Of a stretch of 64,000 bases of DNA, positions 28,385 to 38,000 are shown piece by piece. This DNA comes from an uncultured Bacteroidales bacterium. Its GTDB lineage: Bacteria > Bacteroidota > Bacteroidia > Bacteroidales > Paludibacteraceae. Numbering within the stretch: the first letter of the stretch is position 1; each line of letters begins with the position of its first letter. The DNA lies in NCBI GenBank assembly GCA_900316995.1, contig ONEZ01000004.1:62001-126000 (forward strand). Reading direction: 5' to 3'. The notes below the pieces were generated by a model. The model did not search any database. It was given only the letters and a program-made list of their open reading frames with translations, and was not told the DNA's origin. The position numbers were made by a program, and so were the translations under genes.

Positions 28385-30904
28385 ATGAAACCGAGATTTA
28401 TCATCAGCGGAGGCGGCACTGGCGGTCATATATTTCCGGCAGTGAGCATTGCAGGAGCCCTGAAACAGATGGTTCCTGACTCAGAGATTCTATTTGTGGG
28501 AGCTGAAGGTAGAATGGAGATGGAGAAGGTACCTGCAGCAGGCTACGATATAGTTGGACTGCCTATTCAGGGGTTATACAGAAGCTTCACCCCAAAGAAT
28601 CTCAAGGTACTGTATAATGCACTTAAAAGCATACGCCTCTCTAAAAAGATAATCAAGGATTTCAACCCCGATGCAGTCATAGGTGTGGGCGGTTATGCCA
28701 GCGGTCCTGTACTATGGCAGGCGCAGAGCATGGGCATCCCCACCCTGCTCCAGGAGCAGAACTCATACGCAGGTGTGACTAACAAGCTGCTGAGTAAAAG
28801 ATGTGACCGTATATGCGTAGCATACAGCGGAATGGAGAGATTCTTCCCAGCTGATAAGATAACCCTGACAGGAAATCCGGTACGTTCAACGCTACTTGGT
28901 GACAATGAGAAGAAAAAGTGTGACGGGTACAAAGAGTTCCAGCTTGACCCTAACAAAAAGACACTGCTTGTAATTGGCGGCAGCCTTGGAGCCAGAACCA
29001 TAAACCAGAGCATACTGGCAGGGCTCAAGGAGATAACAGGAGCATATAAGGATTCTGTACAGGTTATTTGGCAGACAGGCAAGTTCTATATTGAAGAAAT
29101 ACGCCAAAAAGCAAAGGAATATGACCTTAGCAACGTGATTATAACAGACTTTGTATCACGCATGGACCTTGCCTACGCCATAGCAGACCTTGTTATATCA
29201 CGTTCAGGAGCCAGCTCCATATCAGAACTATGCCTGCTCGGTAAGCCTTGCATACTGGTGCCGTCGCCAAACGTGGCTGAAGACCACCAGACCAAAAACG
29301 CCATGGCTCTCTCCACACAAGATGCCGCAGTGCTGATAACTGACAAAGAGGCGCCAGAGCGCCTTACAAAGGAGGCAATGGCGTTAATTGAGAATGACAA
29401 CAAACTGGAATCCCTGCATAAGAACATACTCAAGCTGGCAAAACCAAACGCCACAAGAGACATAGCGCAGCAAGTGCTTGACCTTATAGGCTACAAAGGT
29501 CCTGTAGTACCAGAGCCGCAGCCGCAGATGGTATCAAAAAAGGAGCGGAAGAACTACTACTTTTTAGGCATCGGAGGCATAGGCATGAGCGCACTCGCAC
29601 GCTGGTTCAACAAGAAAGGACATCGTGTGGCAGGATATGACCTCACCAAAACGCCACTCACAGAAGCGCTTGAAGCTGAAGGCATTGACATACACTATAA
29701 AGATAACATCAGCCTTATACCAGTAAAATTCATGGACCCGGACAAAACCACAATAGTATATACCCCGGCCATCCCTGATAACATGAGTGAACTAAAGTTT
29801 TTCCGTAGCGGCAAGTTCACAATATACAAGCGCTCAGAAGTGTTAGGAGTACTCACAGAAGGCAAGGATTCACTATGTGTGGCAGGCAGTCACGGCAAGA
29901 CCACCACATCCACAATGATAGCCCATATACTGCACTCTTCCAAGGCTGGTGTGAGCGCATTCTTAGGCGGCATATCAAAGAACTTTGGCAGCAACTTAGT
30001 GGTTGACACGGCAAGCCGAATGGTAGTAGCGGAAGCAGATGAGTATGACCGTTCATTCCTGCACCTGAAACCATACATGGCGGTGGTAACAGCCACAGAC
30101 GCAGACCATCTTGACATCTACGGAACCAAGGAGGAGATGCTTAAAGCATACTCACAATTCACACACCTGATACGTAAAGGCGGAGTGCTCATTTACAAAA
30201 AAGGCATTGAGCTTCAACCTGATACAGTAGATGGCGTAACGTCATACACCTACTCCATGACAGATGAGAGCGCAGACTTCCATGCTGCAAACATAAAGGT
30301 GTCAGAAGGCACAATAACATTTGATTTCATAGGCCCCGATGTCAAGATAGAAAACGTGGAGTTAGGAGTGCCGGTAATGGTTAATGTGGAGAACGCAGTG
30401 GCAGCCATGGCCATAGCTCACCTTAACAAAGTGTCTGACAGTGCCATACGCAATGCAATGTCCACATTCCAAGGTACAAAGCGCCGTTTTGACATAAGAG
30501 TAAAGAACAGCAAGGTGGTCTATATAGATGACTATGCTCACCACCCAGGAGAGATTAAAGCCACTCTTAACAGCATAAAGCAGCTATACCCTGGCAAAAA
30601 GATATGCTGCGCTTTCCAGCCGCACCTTTACAGCCGCACAAGAGATTTTGCGCCCCAGTTTGCAGAGAGTCTCTCTATAGCAGACCATGTTATACTGCTT
30701 GACATATATCCGGCCCGTGAGAAACCAATTCCAGGGGTGACATCGGAGATCATATACAAAGGGCTTAAACGCGGACACAAGACCCTCTGCAAGAAAGAGC
30801 AGCTTACAGATGTCATCAAGAACATGGACTATGACATACTGGTCACCATGGGAGCAGGAAACATAGACGCATATACAGACACTATAGCAAATTACCTTAA
30901 GTGA
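28385..30904 (+). CDS. murG-murC: MurG-MurC fusion (lipid II synthase / UDP-MurNAc--L-alanine ligase)
   Basis: One unbroken 839-codon frame contains two complete enzymes. Residues 1 to about 370 are MurG, the glycosyltransferase that converts lipid I to lipid II (GGGTGGHIFPA at 9-19, GVGGYASGP near 101, GGSLGAR near 198, SRSGASSISEL near 272). A Pro-rich linker (GPVVPEPQPQ) follows. Residues of about 382-839 are MurC, which adds L-Ala to UDP-MurNAc (GIGGIGMSALA near 395, P-loop GSHGKTTTS near 503, then DADHLDIYG and DDYAHHPGE). Both halves have the usual length of the separate enzymes. An internal ATG at 29528, with no clear ribosome binding site, could give free MurC. MurG acts at the inner membrane and MurC is cytoplasmic, so fusion would tether the first ligase to the membrane. 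It overlaps ftsQ by four bases (GTGA). Confidence 0.93.
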   Translation: MKPRFIISGGGTGGHIFPAVSIAGALKQMVPDSEILFVGAEGRMEMEKVPAAGYDIVGLPIQGLYRSFTPKNLKVLYNALKSIRLSKKIIKDFNPDAVIGVGGYASGPVLWQAQSMGIPTLLQEQNSYAGVTNKLLSKRCDRICVAYSGMERFFPADKITLTGNPVRSTLLGDNEKKKCDGYKEFQLDPNKKTLLVIGGSLGARTINQSILAGLKEITGAYKDSVQVIWQTGKFYIEEIRQKAKEYDLSNVIITDFVSRMDLAYAIADLVISRSGASSISELCLLGKPCILVPSPNVAEDHQTKNAMALSTQDAAVLITDKEAPERLTKEAMALIENDNKLESLHKNILKLAKPNATRDIAQQVLDLIGYKGPVVPEPQPQMVSKKERKNYYFLGIGGIGMSALARWFNKKGHRVAGYDLTKTPLTEALEAEGIDIHYKDNISLIPVKFMDPDKTTIVYTPAIPDNMSELKFFRSGKFTIYKRSEVLGVLTEGKDSLCVAGSHGKTTTSTMIAHILHSSKAGVSAFLGGISKNFGSNLVVDTASRMVVAEADEYDRSFLHLKPYMAVVTATDADHLDIYGTKEEMLKAYSQFTHLIRKGGVLIYKKGIELQPDTVDGVTSYTYSMTDESADFHAANIKVSEGTITFDFIGPDVKIENVELGVPVMVNVENAVAAMAIAHLNKVSDSAIRNAMSTFQGTKRRFDIRVKNSKVVYIDDYAHHPGEIKATLNSIKQLYPGKKICCAFQPHLYSRTRDFAPQFAESLSIADHVILLDIYPAREKPIPGVTSEIIYKGLKRGHKTLCKKEQLTDVIKNMDYDILVTMGAGNIDAYTDTIANYLK

Positions 30905-31662
30905 ACGCCACAGTAAAGAAAATATTAAAAATCACAGGTATTGTACTCATAGTTACAGTACTCTCAGGTTATGCAGTTTTTGCAGCAGTGGTAACAAGCA
31001 ACTATCACCCAGACAAGATGTGTAATAATGTGGTGGTCAATATTCTTGACTTTGACAAGTACAAGTTTATAAATGAATCCACAGTATATGTCACACTTAA
31101 GAAAGCAGGCCTGAACCCAGTGGGCAGAACCGTCACACACCAGATGTCAGACCGCATAGAGAAGTGCGTTGCATCCATAAATGTGGTGCGTTCCGCTATA
31201 TGTTATGTTGCTTCAAACGGCGATGTAGTGATTAATATAACCCAGCGGGACCCTGTGTATCGTGTAATAACACCTAAGAGGAGCTACTACGTTGACATTG
31301 ACCGTAAAACAATGCCGGTATCCAAGACATTCACCACCCTTCTGCCCCTTGTAACAGGGTACGTAACAGAAGAGATGGCAACCGGTGCCGTATATGACTT
31401 TATTACAGACCTCTATTCACGTCAGTTCTGGAAAAACCATATAGGACAGGTGAACTTCACAGCCGACGGCAATATTGAGCTGATAACAAAGATAGGCGCA
31501 GGTAAGATAATAATAAATGACCTGAGCACATACAAAACGAAACTGAAACAGGCGGAAGATTGGTATAAACAATACCCCAAGCAAGCGTGGAGCAACAAGT
31601 ACAGCGTAGTGGATATGAGATACAATAATCTTATTTATTGCAAGAAAGGAGGCAACAAATGA
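30901..31662 (+). CDS. ftsQ: Cell division protein FtsQ
   Basis: A 253-residue protein with a short cytoplasmic start, one membrane segment (about 10-32, ITGIVLIVTVLSGYAVFAAVV) and a periplasmic region with a POTRA-like and beta domain, which is the FtsQ/DivIB plan. FtsQ recruits FtsL/FtsB to the divisome. The start is GTG at 30901, overlapping the murC stop (GTGA). The stop overlaps the ftsA ATG. Sequence conservation is low, and the call rests on topology and on position before ftsA and ftsZ. Confidence 0.88.
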   Translation: MNATVKKILKITGIVLIVTVLSGYAVFAAVVTSNYHPDKMCNNVVVNILDFDKYKFINESTVYVTLKKAGLNPVGRTVTHQMSDRIEKCVASINVVRSAICYVASNGDVVINITQRDPVYRVITPKRSYYVDIDRKTMPVSKTFTTLLPLVTGYVTEEMATGAVYDFITDLYSRQFWKNHIGQVNFTADGNIELITKIGAGKIIINDLSTYKTKLKQAEDWYKQYPKQAWSNKYSVVDMRYNNLIYCKKGGNK

Positions 31663-32678
31663 ATGAGACAACCGTAGCAGCAATAGACCTTGGCAGTTCC
31701 AAGATAACTGGCGTAGTAGCTAAAAAAGGAAGCGAAGGAGTGGAGGTCGTTGCCATAGAGACTGAGCCGAGTGAAGGCGGTGTAAACAAAGGTGTGCTTA
31801 CAAATATAGACACTGTGGTTCTGCAAATGAACCGAATAATGAAGAAGTTGTGCAATGTTGCAAACATAAAAAACATTACAAACTGCTATGTAATCTGGCA
31901 GAACCATCTGCATGATGCAGAGGCGGCTAAGGCGCTTGAAAAGAAAATGAAACTCACAAAGCTCATATTCCCGTCTGTGAGCAGCATTAGCCTCGTTGCG
32001 CAAACATTCATACCATCTGATGAGAGGGAGACAGGCTGTATTGCCATTGATTTTGGCGATACCGCCACAGCATATACCTACATAGAAGGTCTGAACACAA
32101 ACATAGACAAGGTGATTCCTGGAGGAAGCCGCCATATAACCACAGACCTTATGGGCATATTCAAATATGACTATAAGTTAGCAGAGACCCTGAAACTAAA
32201 GTTAGGAAAGGCAGTCTATCTAAACGAACCTGACCGCTACATACAGCTAAGCAGAGACCCTGATAACAGAGTCCGCCATAGTGAGCTCTCAGGCTACATC
32301 TCACAGAGGGTGGATGACATATTCAAGTATGTGCTTGCACCGCTTCAGAAAAACCACTGGAACTCAAATCATAACCGCATAATATACATTACGGGAGGCG
32401 GAGCCTCACTTCAACAGATAGAGAAATACCTTAATATGCATTCAGGTCTCACATCTAAGGTTATTAAGCCACGCGAGGCTGCATTTACAGGAGATAAAGC
32501 AGCCGGCCTGCTAAAGCCAAAATACACAGCCTTGGCGGCACTGGTGCTTAATGCAGACAAACAGTGTGATGAGGTCATAGAGAAACCAGGAATCTTTAGA
32601 GGGTTCAAAAAATTCATAAACAAGGGCACAAACACCACAAAGAGTATCTTTGATGTGTCAGACGAAGAAAAATTCTAA
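31659..32678 (+). CDS. ftsA: Cell division protein FtsA, shortened
   Basis: A 339-residue actin-like protein that tethers FtsZ to the membrane; E. coli FtsA has 420. I chose the ATG at 31659 because AAGGAGG (31646-31652) lies six bases before it and it overlaps the ftsQ stop (ATGA). Phosphate-1 loop DLGSSKITGVV (10-20) and adenosine loop ITGGGASLQQ are present. The usual DIGGGTTD phosphate-2 loop is instead DFGDTATAY. After NITNCYVIW the sequence goes almost directly to LTKLIFPSVSS, so about 80-85 residues that form subdomain 1C (SHS2) in other FtsA are missing. The C-terminus (GIFRGFKKFI) could be a weak amphipathic membrane helix. Subdomain 1C normally contacts neighbouring subunits and later divisome proteins. 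The position between ftsQ and ftsZ supports identity. Confidence 0.88.
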   Translation: MNETTVAAIDLGSSKITGVVAKKGSEGVEVVAIETEPSEGGVNKGVLTNIDTVVLQMNRIMKKLCNVANIKNITNCYVIWQNHLHDAEAAKALEKKMKLTKLIFPSVSSISLVAQTFIPSDERETGCIAIDFGDTATAYTYIEGLNTNIDKVIPGGSRHITTDLMGIFKYDYKLAETLKLKLGKAVYLNEPDRYIQLSRDPDNRVRHSELSGYISQRVDDIFKYVLAPLQKNHWNSNHNRIIYITGGGASLQQIEKYLNMHSGLTSKVIKPREAAFTGDKAAGLLKPKYTALAALVLNADKQCDEVIEKPGIFRGFKKFINKGTNTTKSIFDVSDEEKF

Positions 32679-32691
32679 AAAAAATACCAAT

Positions 32692-33951
32692 ATGTTAGAT
32701 TACGCATTACCAAAAGAAATTAATCAAATCATTAAAGTGATAGGTGTAGGCGGCGGTGGAAGTAACGCTGTGAACCACATGTACCAGGAGGGGATACACA
32801 ACGTTTCATTTGCCGTATGCAACGCTGATATACAAGACCTTACCAGTTCTCCAGTACCAGTCAAGATACAGATAGGAGAAAAACTTACAGACGGGCTTGG
32901 CTGCGGTGCCAAACCAGAAATAGGACGTGCGGCAGCTCTTGAGAGTGAGGATGCCATAAAGGAGCTTCTTAGTGACGGCACCAAGATGGTGTTCATAACC
33001 GCAGGCATGGGTGGCGGAACAGGAACCGGAGCCGCGCCAGTAGTGGCAAACATAGCCAAGGAGCTGGGTCTGCTAACCATTGGAATAGTGACCATACCAT
33101 TCAAACTGGAGCTTGGCAGCCGCATACGCAAAGCTGTACAAGGCGTAACAGAGATGAGCAAATATGTTGACGCACTACTTATAATAAACAATGAGAAACT
33201 TATAGAACTATACCCTGACATGACCCTTGACGCAGCCTTCTATAAGGCCGACGAGGTGCTTTCAGAATCAGCAAAGGGCATAGCAGAGATGATTACAAAG
33301 AAGGGGGAGATTGTAAACGTGGATTTCGCCGATGTAAACACCATACTTAAAGACAGCGGCGTAGCCATAATGAACAGTGGTATGGCTGAGGGTGAGAATC
33401 GTGTAAAAGAAGCCATAGAAGAGGCACTCTCCACCCCACTTCTAAAGAACAAAGACATTAAGCAGGCTACACGCATACTAATGTACGTCTATACATCATC
33501 AGAGCACAAGCTCACAATGCGTGAAATGGGAGAGATATCACGCTTTGTCAATGACATAAACAAGGACAGCGAGGAGGAGATGATATGGGGCGGCACATAC
33601 GATGACAACCTTGAGAAATCAATCAAGATAACCATCATAGCCACAGGCTTCAACTCTGAGAACATATCAGAGATAACTGACACTGGCACCATATACAACA
33701 CATATTACGGAGAAAACGCTGTAAAGCAGCACAATGAAGACCGTGCCAGAAAACGTGAACTTGAGGCTCAGACAGAAGCTGACGCCACAGCAGACATCGT
33801 AACATCGGAGGAAGACACAGAAAAAGCCGCATCAGAGACAAAAGAGGAGAAGAAAGATGATATGGAGGTTATAGGGTTTGAAGACTGGGCAGACACCAGT
33901 GATGACAACTTCTCAGACTTTGACACACCACCTTCACTTAGAAAGAAGTAA
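32692..33951 (+). CDS. ftsZ: Cell division GTPase FtsZ
   Basis: A 419-residue tubulin-like GTPase that forms the cytokinetic ring. Start chosen at ATG 32692 (MLDYALPKE), 13 bases after the ftsA stop; a longer reading overlaps ftsA and adds Lys/Asn-rich residues unlike FtsZ. Motifs: GVGGGGSNAVNHM (GTP binding), AGMGGGTGTGAAP (signature loop) and NVDFADVNTILKDSG (T7 synergy loop). An acidic, Glu/Thr-rich linker (about 340-405) leads to the conserved tail FDTPPSLRKK, which binds FtsA. It is the last gene of the cluster and is convergent with lptG, with 12 bases between stops. Confidence 0.96.
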   Translation: MLDYALPKEINQIIKVIGVGGGGSNAVNHMYQEGIHNVSFAVCNADIQDLTSSPVPVKIQIGEKLTDGLGCGAKPEIGRAAALESEDAIKELLSDGTKMVFITAGMGGGTGTGAAPVVANIAKELGLLTIGIVTIPFKLELGSRIRKAVQGVTEMSKYVDALLIINNEKLIELYPDMTLDAAFYKADEVLSESAKGIAEMITKKGEIVNVDFADVNTILKDSGVAIMNSGMAEGENRVKEAIEEALSTPLLKNKDIKQATRILMYVYTSSEHKLTMREMGEISRFVNDINKDSEEEMIWGGTYDDNLEKSIKITIIATGFNSENISEITDTGTIYNTYYGENAVKQHNEDRARKRELEAQTEADATADIVTSEEDTEKAASETKEEKKDDMEVIGFEDWADTSDDNFSDFDTPPSLRKK

Positions 33952-33963
33952 ATAATACGGTTC

Positions 33964-35043
33964 CTACTTCTGAGCCTTATAATACAGCACACCGCCCACA
34001 CAGGCGAACACAAAACATGGTAACCATATCGCAAGCGCAGGATTAACACTGGCTTGCGATGTGAGTATTGAGGAGAGCAGCGTACAAAGTATATACACAA
34101 CGCTTAATGCAAGCCCTATAAACATGTGCAAACCAGTACCGCCCCTCACCTTTCTTGAAGCCACACACACTCCAATAAAAGCAAGCACAAATGAACCAAA
34201 CGGTCCTGCATAACGCTTGTGATACTCAAGTTTGTAATTATTAAGGCCGGCACGTCCGCGCGCCTCCTGATGCTCAATGAACTCCTTCAACTGAGGATTA
34301 GTCAGTCTCTCAAAATGGTTCTTAGCTAAAACAAACTCAGACGGGTGCATAGAAAGGTTCAAACACATGGAGTCTCCATTTGTTGAAATTTCACGCATAC
34401 CCACAAATTCACGAAGCAGATATTTTCTAATAGTCCATGTATCAGCAGAATCAAACCATGCCACCTTGGCGGTAAGACGGCTTTTAAGCACCTTCCCGTC
34501 AAAACGGTCAAGGGAGAACATATAGCCAATACTGTCTTTAAGGTCATAACGCTCCATATACACTATCTCACCAGGCGCTGTCATAAGCTGTACATTATGC
34601 AATACATGGAAAGGAGGCATGTGATCCACATGAACAGACTCAAAATTGAGTCTTTGGTCATTTCCTGGAGGAATAACCCATCCGCCTATATAGAACGTAA
34701 AAAGAGCAATCAGGGCGGCTGAAATCATATATGGCCTAATTATACGGGCAAATGATATACCACCAGCCAGCATGGCTATAATCTCAGAGTGAAACGCTAA
34801 TTTAGATGTTATAAAAATAACAGAGATAAAAGTGAACAGAGGACTGAACAAATTAGCGTAATACGGCACAAAATGGATGTAGTATTGCGTAACCACCTCC
34901 ATAAAAGTGAGGTTCTCATTATAAAAGTCATCCATCTTCTCAGTTATGTCAATAACAATGGCAATGCTAATAATCATAAGTAATGAGAGCACGTATGCAC
35001 CCAGCACCTTTTTGATTATATAGAAATCCAGAGTCTTGAGCAT
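33964..35043 (-). CDS. LptF/LptG family permease
   Basis: A 359-residue YjgP/YjgQ-type membrane protein with three N-terminal hydrophobic segments (about 15-35, 60-85, 95-120), a large periplasmic jellyroll-like middle part, and three C-terminal segments from about 275. This is the LptF/LptG plan; with LptB these extract lipopolysaccharide from the inner membrane. A candidate lptB is at 46385. Whether it is F or G cannot be told from sequence alone. It follows sprA by six bases, so ruvA, sprA and this gene probably form one operon. Confidence 0.85.
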   Translation of the reverse strand: MLKTLDFYIIKKVLGAYVLSLLMIISIAIVIDITEKMDDFYNENLTFMEVVTQYYIHFVPYYANLFSPLFTFISVIFITSKLAFHSEIIAMLAGGISFARIIRPYMISAALIALFTFYIGGWVIPPGNDQRLNFESVHVDHMPPFHVLHNVQLMTAPGEIVYMERYDLKDSIGYMFSLDRFDGKVLKSRLTAKVAWFDSADTWTIRKYLLREFVGMREISTNGDSMCLNLSMHPSEFVLAKNHFERLTNPQLKEFIEHQEARGRAGLNNYKLEYHKRYAGPFGSFVLAFIGVCVASRKVRGGTGLHMFIGLALSVVYILCTLLSSILTSQASVNPALAIWLPCFVFACVGGVLYYKAQK

Positions 35044-35049
35044 AACACA

Positions 35050-38000
35050 CTATCTTGTAAGCAGAATCTTAACCGCAATACCCACATCAGATGTGGTGGT
35101 AGGATATGAGGTTGAAACCATAGGCTTGCGAACCTGCAAATCATAGTAGAGGCGGAAGTTTATACGCTCACTGAACACATAGTCTGCAGCAAACTTGAAG
35201 GCGGCCACCATATCACCAGCTGTTGCCTGAGACTGTGCAAGCTCTATCTTACGTACAATGGTCTGCGTATTCTTTAAAGAGAAGTCTGCACGCAGGTTAA
35301 GGTCATTCTTCACCTTTTTGTCCCTGTTCTTCTGTTTAATGGTGAATGAAAGATCCGCAAACTTGTAACCTATACCCACTACGTATTCATTGTTCCATGA
35401 CTCCACTATCTGGTTACTTGCCAAGTTAAGTCCAAGCGAGCGTCCTTTACGCCACTCTACCTTGGCCGATAGAGAATTCTTAAGGTTAATATCCACACCA
35501 ATAAGCGGACTGAACTGCTCTGTAATGGTTACAGAACCAATAGTGTATCTGCCAGACGGAGCCAGACCGCCAGTCATAACATCCTTTACATAACCAAACT
35601 CATCACCATTCACCGCTATATATGACTGATCTGCTGTAAATGAACCTATCTGGTACTTACAGTTATATGCGTGAGTAATATTCACACTGCGGAAATGCTC
35701 CTTAACCCAAGGGATTCTGGTAAGGCCGTCAAATGTAACCTGCCAGTTTGGCAGGAACGTCCAGAACTTAGGTATAAGGTCAAGCGACACACCATCAGCA
35801 CTACGTCCGCCGTAAGCCGCAAGGAATGCAGGAACAAGCACATCGTCTGTGTTTAATCCGTAACTTGTATTAGGATTGTGCTTATTGTTAAGCCTCTGCT
35901 GCATTACACTACGGTAAGCAAGGAATTTGTCAAACAATTCTGACTGCAGGCCTCCGTCTCTCTTCATAGCGGCAAAAGCAGTCCCGATAGCCACAAAACT
36001 CATAGAGAAGTTACCACCCACCGATGTCACAAACGCATCATTCTGGAACTGAACCTCACGGTTGTTCACATACTGGCGGTCAACTGCTACATTTATTCTC
36101 AAGCCACCTATAGGCTCCACAAGTGCAGTGGCTTTGAATGACTCTGTATGAGCCATGGTGGCGGCATTATATACAGCACCGTTAGTCACAAGCCAGCCGT
36201 TTCTAATGGCACGCTCCAACATATCAGCCTTCTGCGCACCAAACACAAAATCCCAACCCGGAGCTAACTGCCCCTCAAAACTGCTCAAACCAAGGAACGC
36301 CACTCCAGGTTTGAATCCAGGCAGTACAGTACCGTCAGACTGAGTATAGTTGAATGTTACATTACGCACCATCATACCCACACGTGCGGTAACATCAAGA
36401 GGCACATTCTCACTTTCATCTGTGGCTATATTGAGCGACAGCTCACCGTCTTGTTTTGCCTTAATACGTATAGTATTGTTATCCACAACCTTATACTTGA
36501 GTTTGACAGGCGCACCGTCAATAGTGGCGTTCAAGTTAAGGCGTGTGTTATTCAGCCTGTGGTTTATAGTAACATACTCACCCTTTACCAGTTTAACCTT
36601 TTGGCTAAAGTTACGAGGCTTACGGGCAGTTTTCTTAGGAGCGTTTTTACCGCCATATTTACGGTTAACCTCCTTAGCGTATGCAGACTTGTTATAAAGT
36701 GTCTCAAAGTTAATCTTTCCGTCAACGCCCCACGTTCCCTTGCTGTTAGCCGTGTTAGCAATAGTCTGGTTACCGTATGCCCATGTATAAACACCGTCAT
36801 ACTTCATGTTACCAGATAGCCAGTTAAGGAAGTTTATTTTGTTAAACGGTATAGCCCACGATGCTGTAAACCTCTGGTCATAGTTCATAGGGCTGCCCAG
36901 ATGTGCGAAACTCTTACGCACAGAATCCTTCCATGCCTGATACTCATCAGGATAGAGTACACTATTCACACCACCCTCATTCTCTGTAATACGAGAAGAG
37001 TTGTTTGTGGTAAGAGTGAGGCGTATGTTCTTTGTTATGTCCCAAGCGATGTCAAAACTGTTATTCCAGAGGAAATCCTTTTTGAACGTAGGGTCAAGTG
37101 ACGCATAGTCATTGTTGAAATCCCGAACCTGCTGCTCATAATAGTTTCTTGTAAAGTTTGTCTTGTAAGCAAAACGCTTAGGAGCGTAATTGATGCCTAT
37201 ATCAGATATCCAACGCCAGTTCTTATTGTTTTTTAGTTTGTCTATCTTGCCAAACGGCTCCCAAGGCTTTGGAGTCCAAGAGAACTCATACTGGCCATAT
37301 ACATTGCAGTACTGCTCATAGTTGCGTACTGTGTTAGGGTCACGTGATGTGGTCTCAGAGTAAGAACCACCTATAGTGATATTGGCAGGGTCCCATGGAC
37401 GCGGACCATTCTTGCCGGTATATCCCACACGTATGTTAGGGATGCTCAAACTCTTGTTTGTATGAACGGTCTGAGCCAGACGCAGTATGGAGTCACGCAT
37501 AGCACGGTCTTCTGTGGTACGCAGGGCGTCTCTTAGCAGAATATCCTTGTCAAGCGGATTATACTTAGGGTTCATAATCTCATTAGAGAATGAGAACTTT
37601 ATAGGGAACACCACATTGGCCTTCTCAGGGAACAGCTTGCCCAGGTCTATGCCCGCATTTATATTGTACTGATAGTAGTCTTCCTGACGACGGTCAGAAA
37701 TCTTCTGCTCTATCTGCCCAAAACCTATGGTCTCAACCCTGCCTGCAGCACTGAATGTTATAAAGTCTGCAATAGCTATGTCAAGGTTTGCGAGAGCAGC
37801 CACACCACCCCTCTGATCAAAGTTTGTGAGCAGAAGTTCATCAACCCAAATTTCAGCAGACTGTATCAGACGGGAGTTATTACGGATACCTATCATAATA
37901 ACCTGAACCTCACCAAGGCTTGGATTACCCTTTATAGCCACACGGTTCAAAGGCTTGTCAGGGTCAACACTGGCATATTCAGTAAGGTTTGTGACAGCAC

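Noticed and set aside
29490-29560. Missed stop or frameshift between murG and murC
   Set aside because: The reading frame continues cleanly through a Pro-rich linker and both enzymes are complete, so a genuine fusion is the simplest reading; raw reads would be needed to exclude an assembly error.
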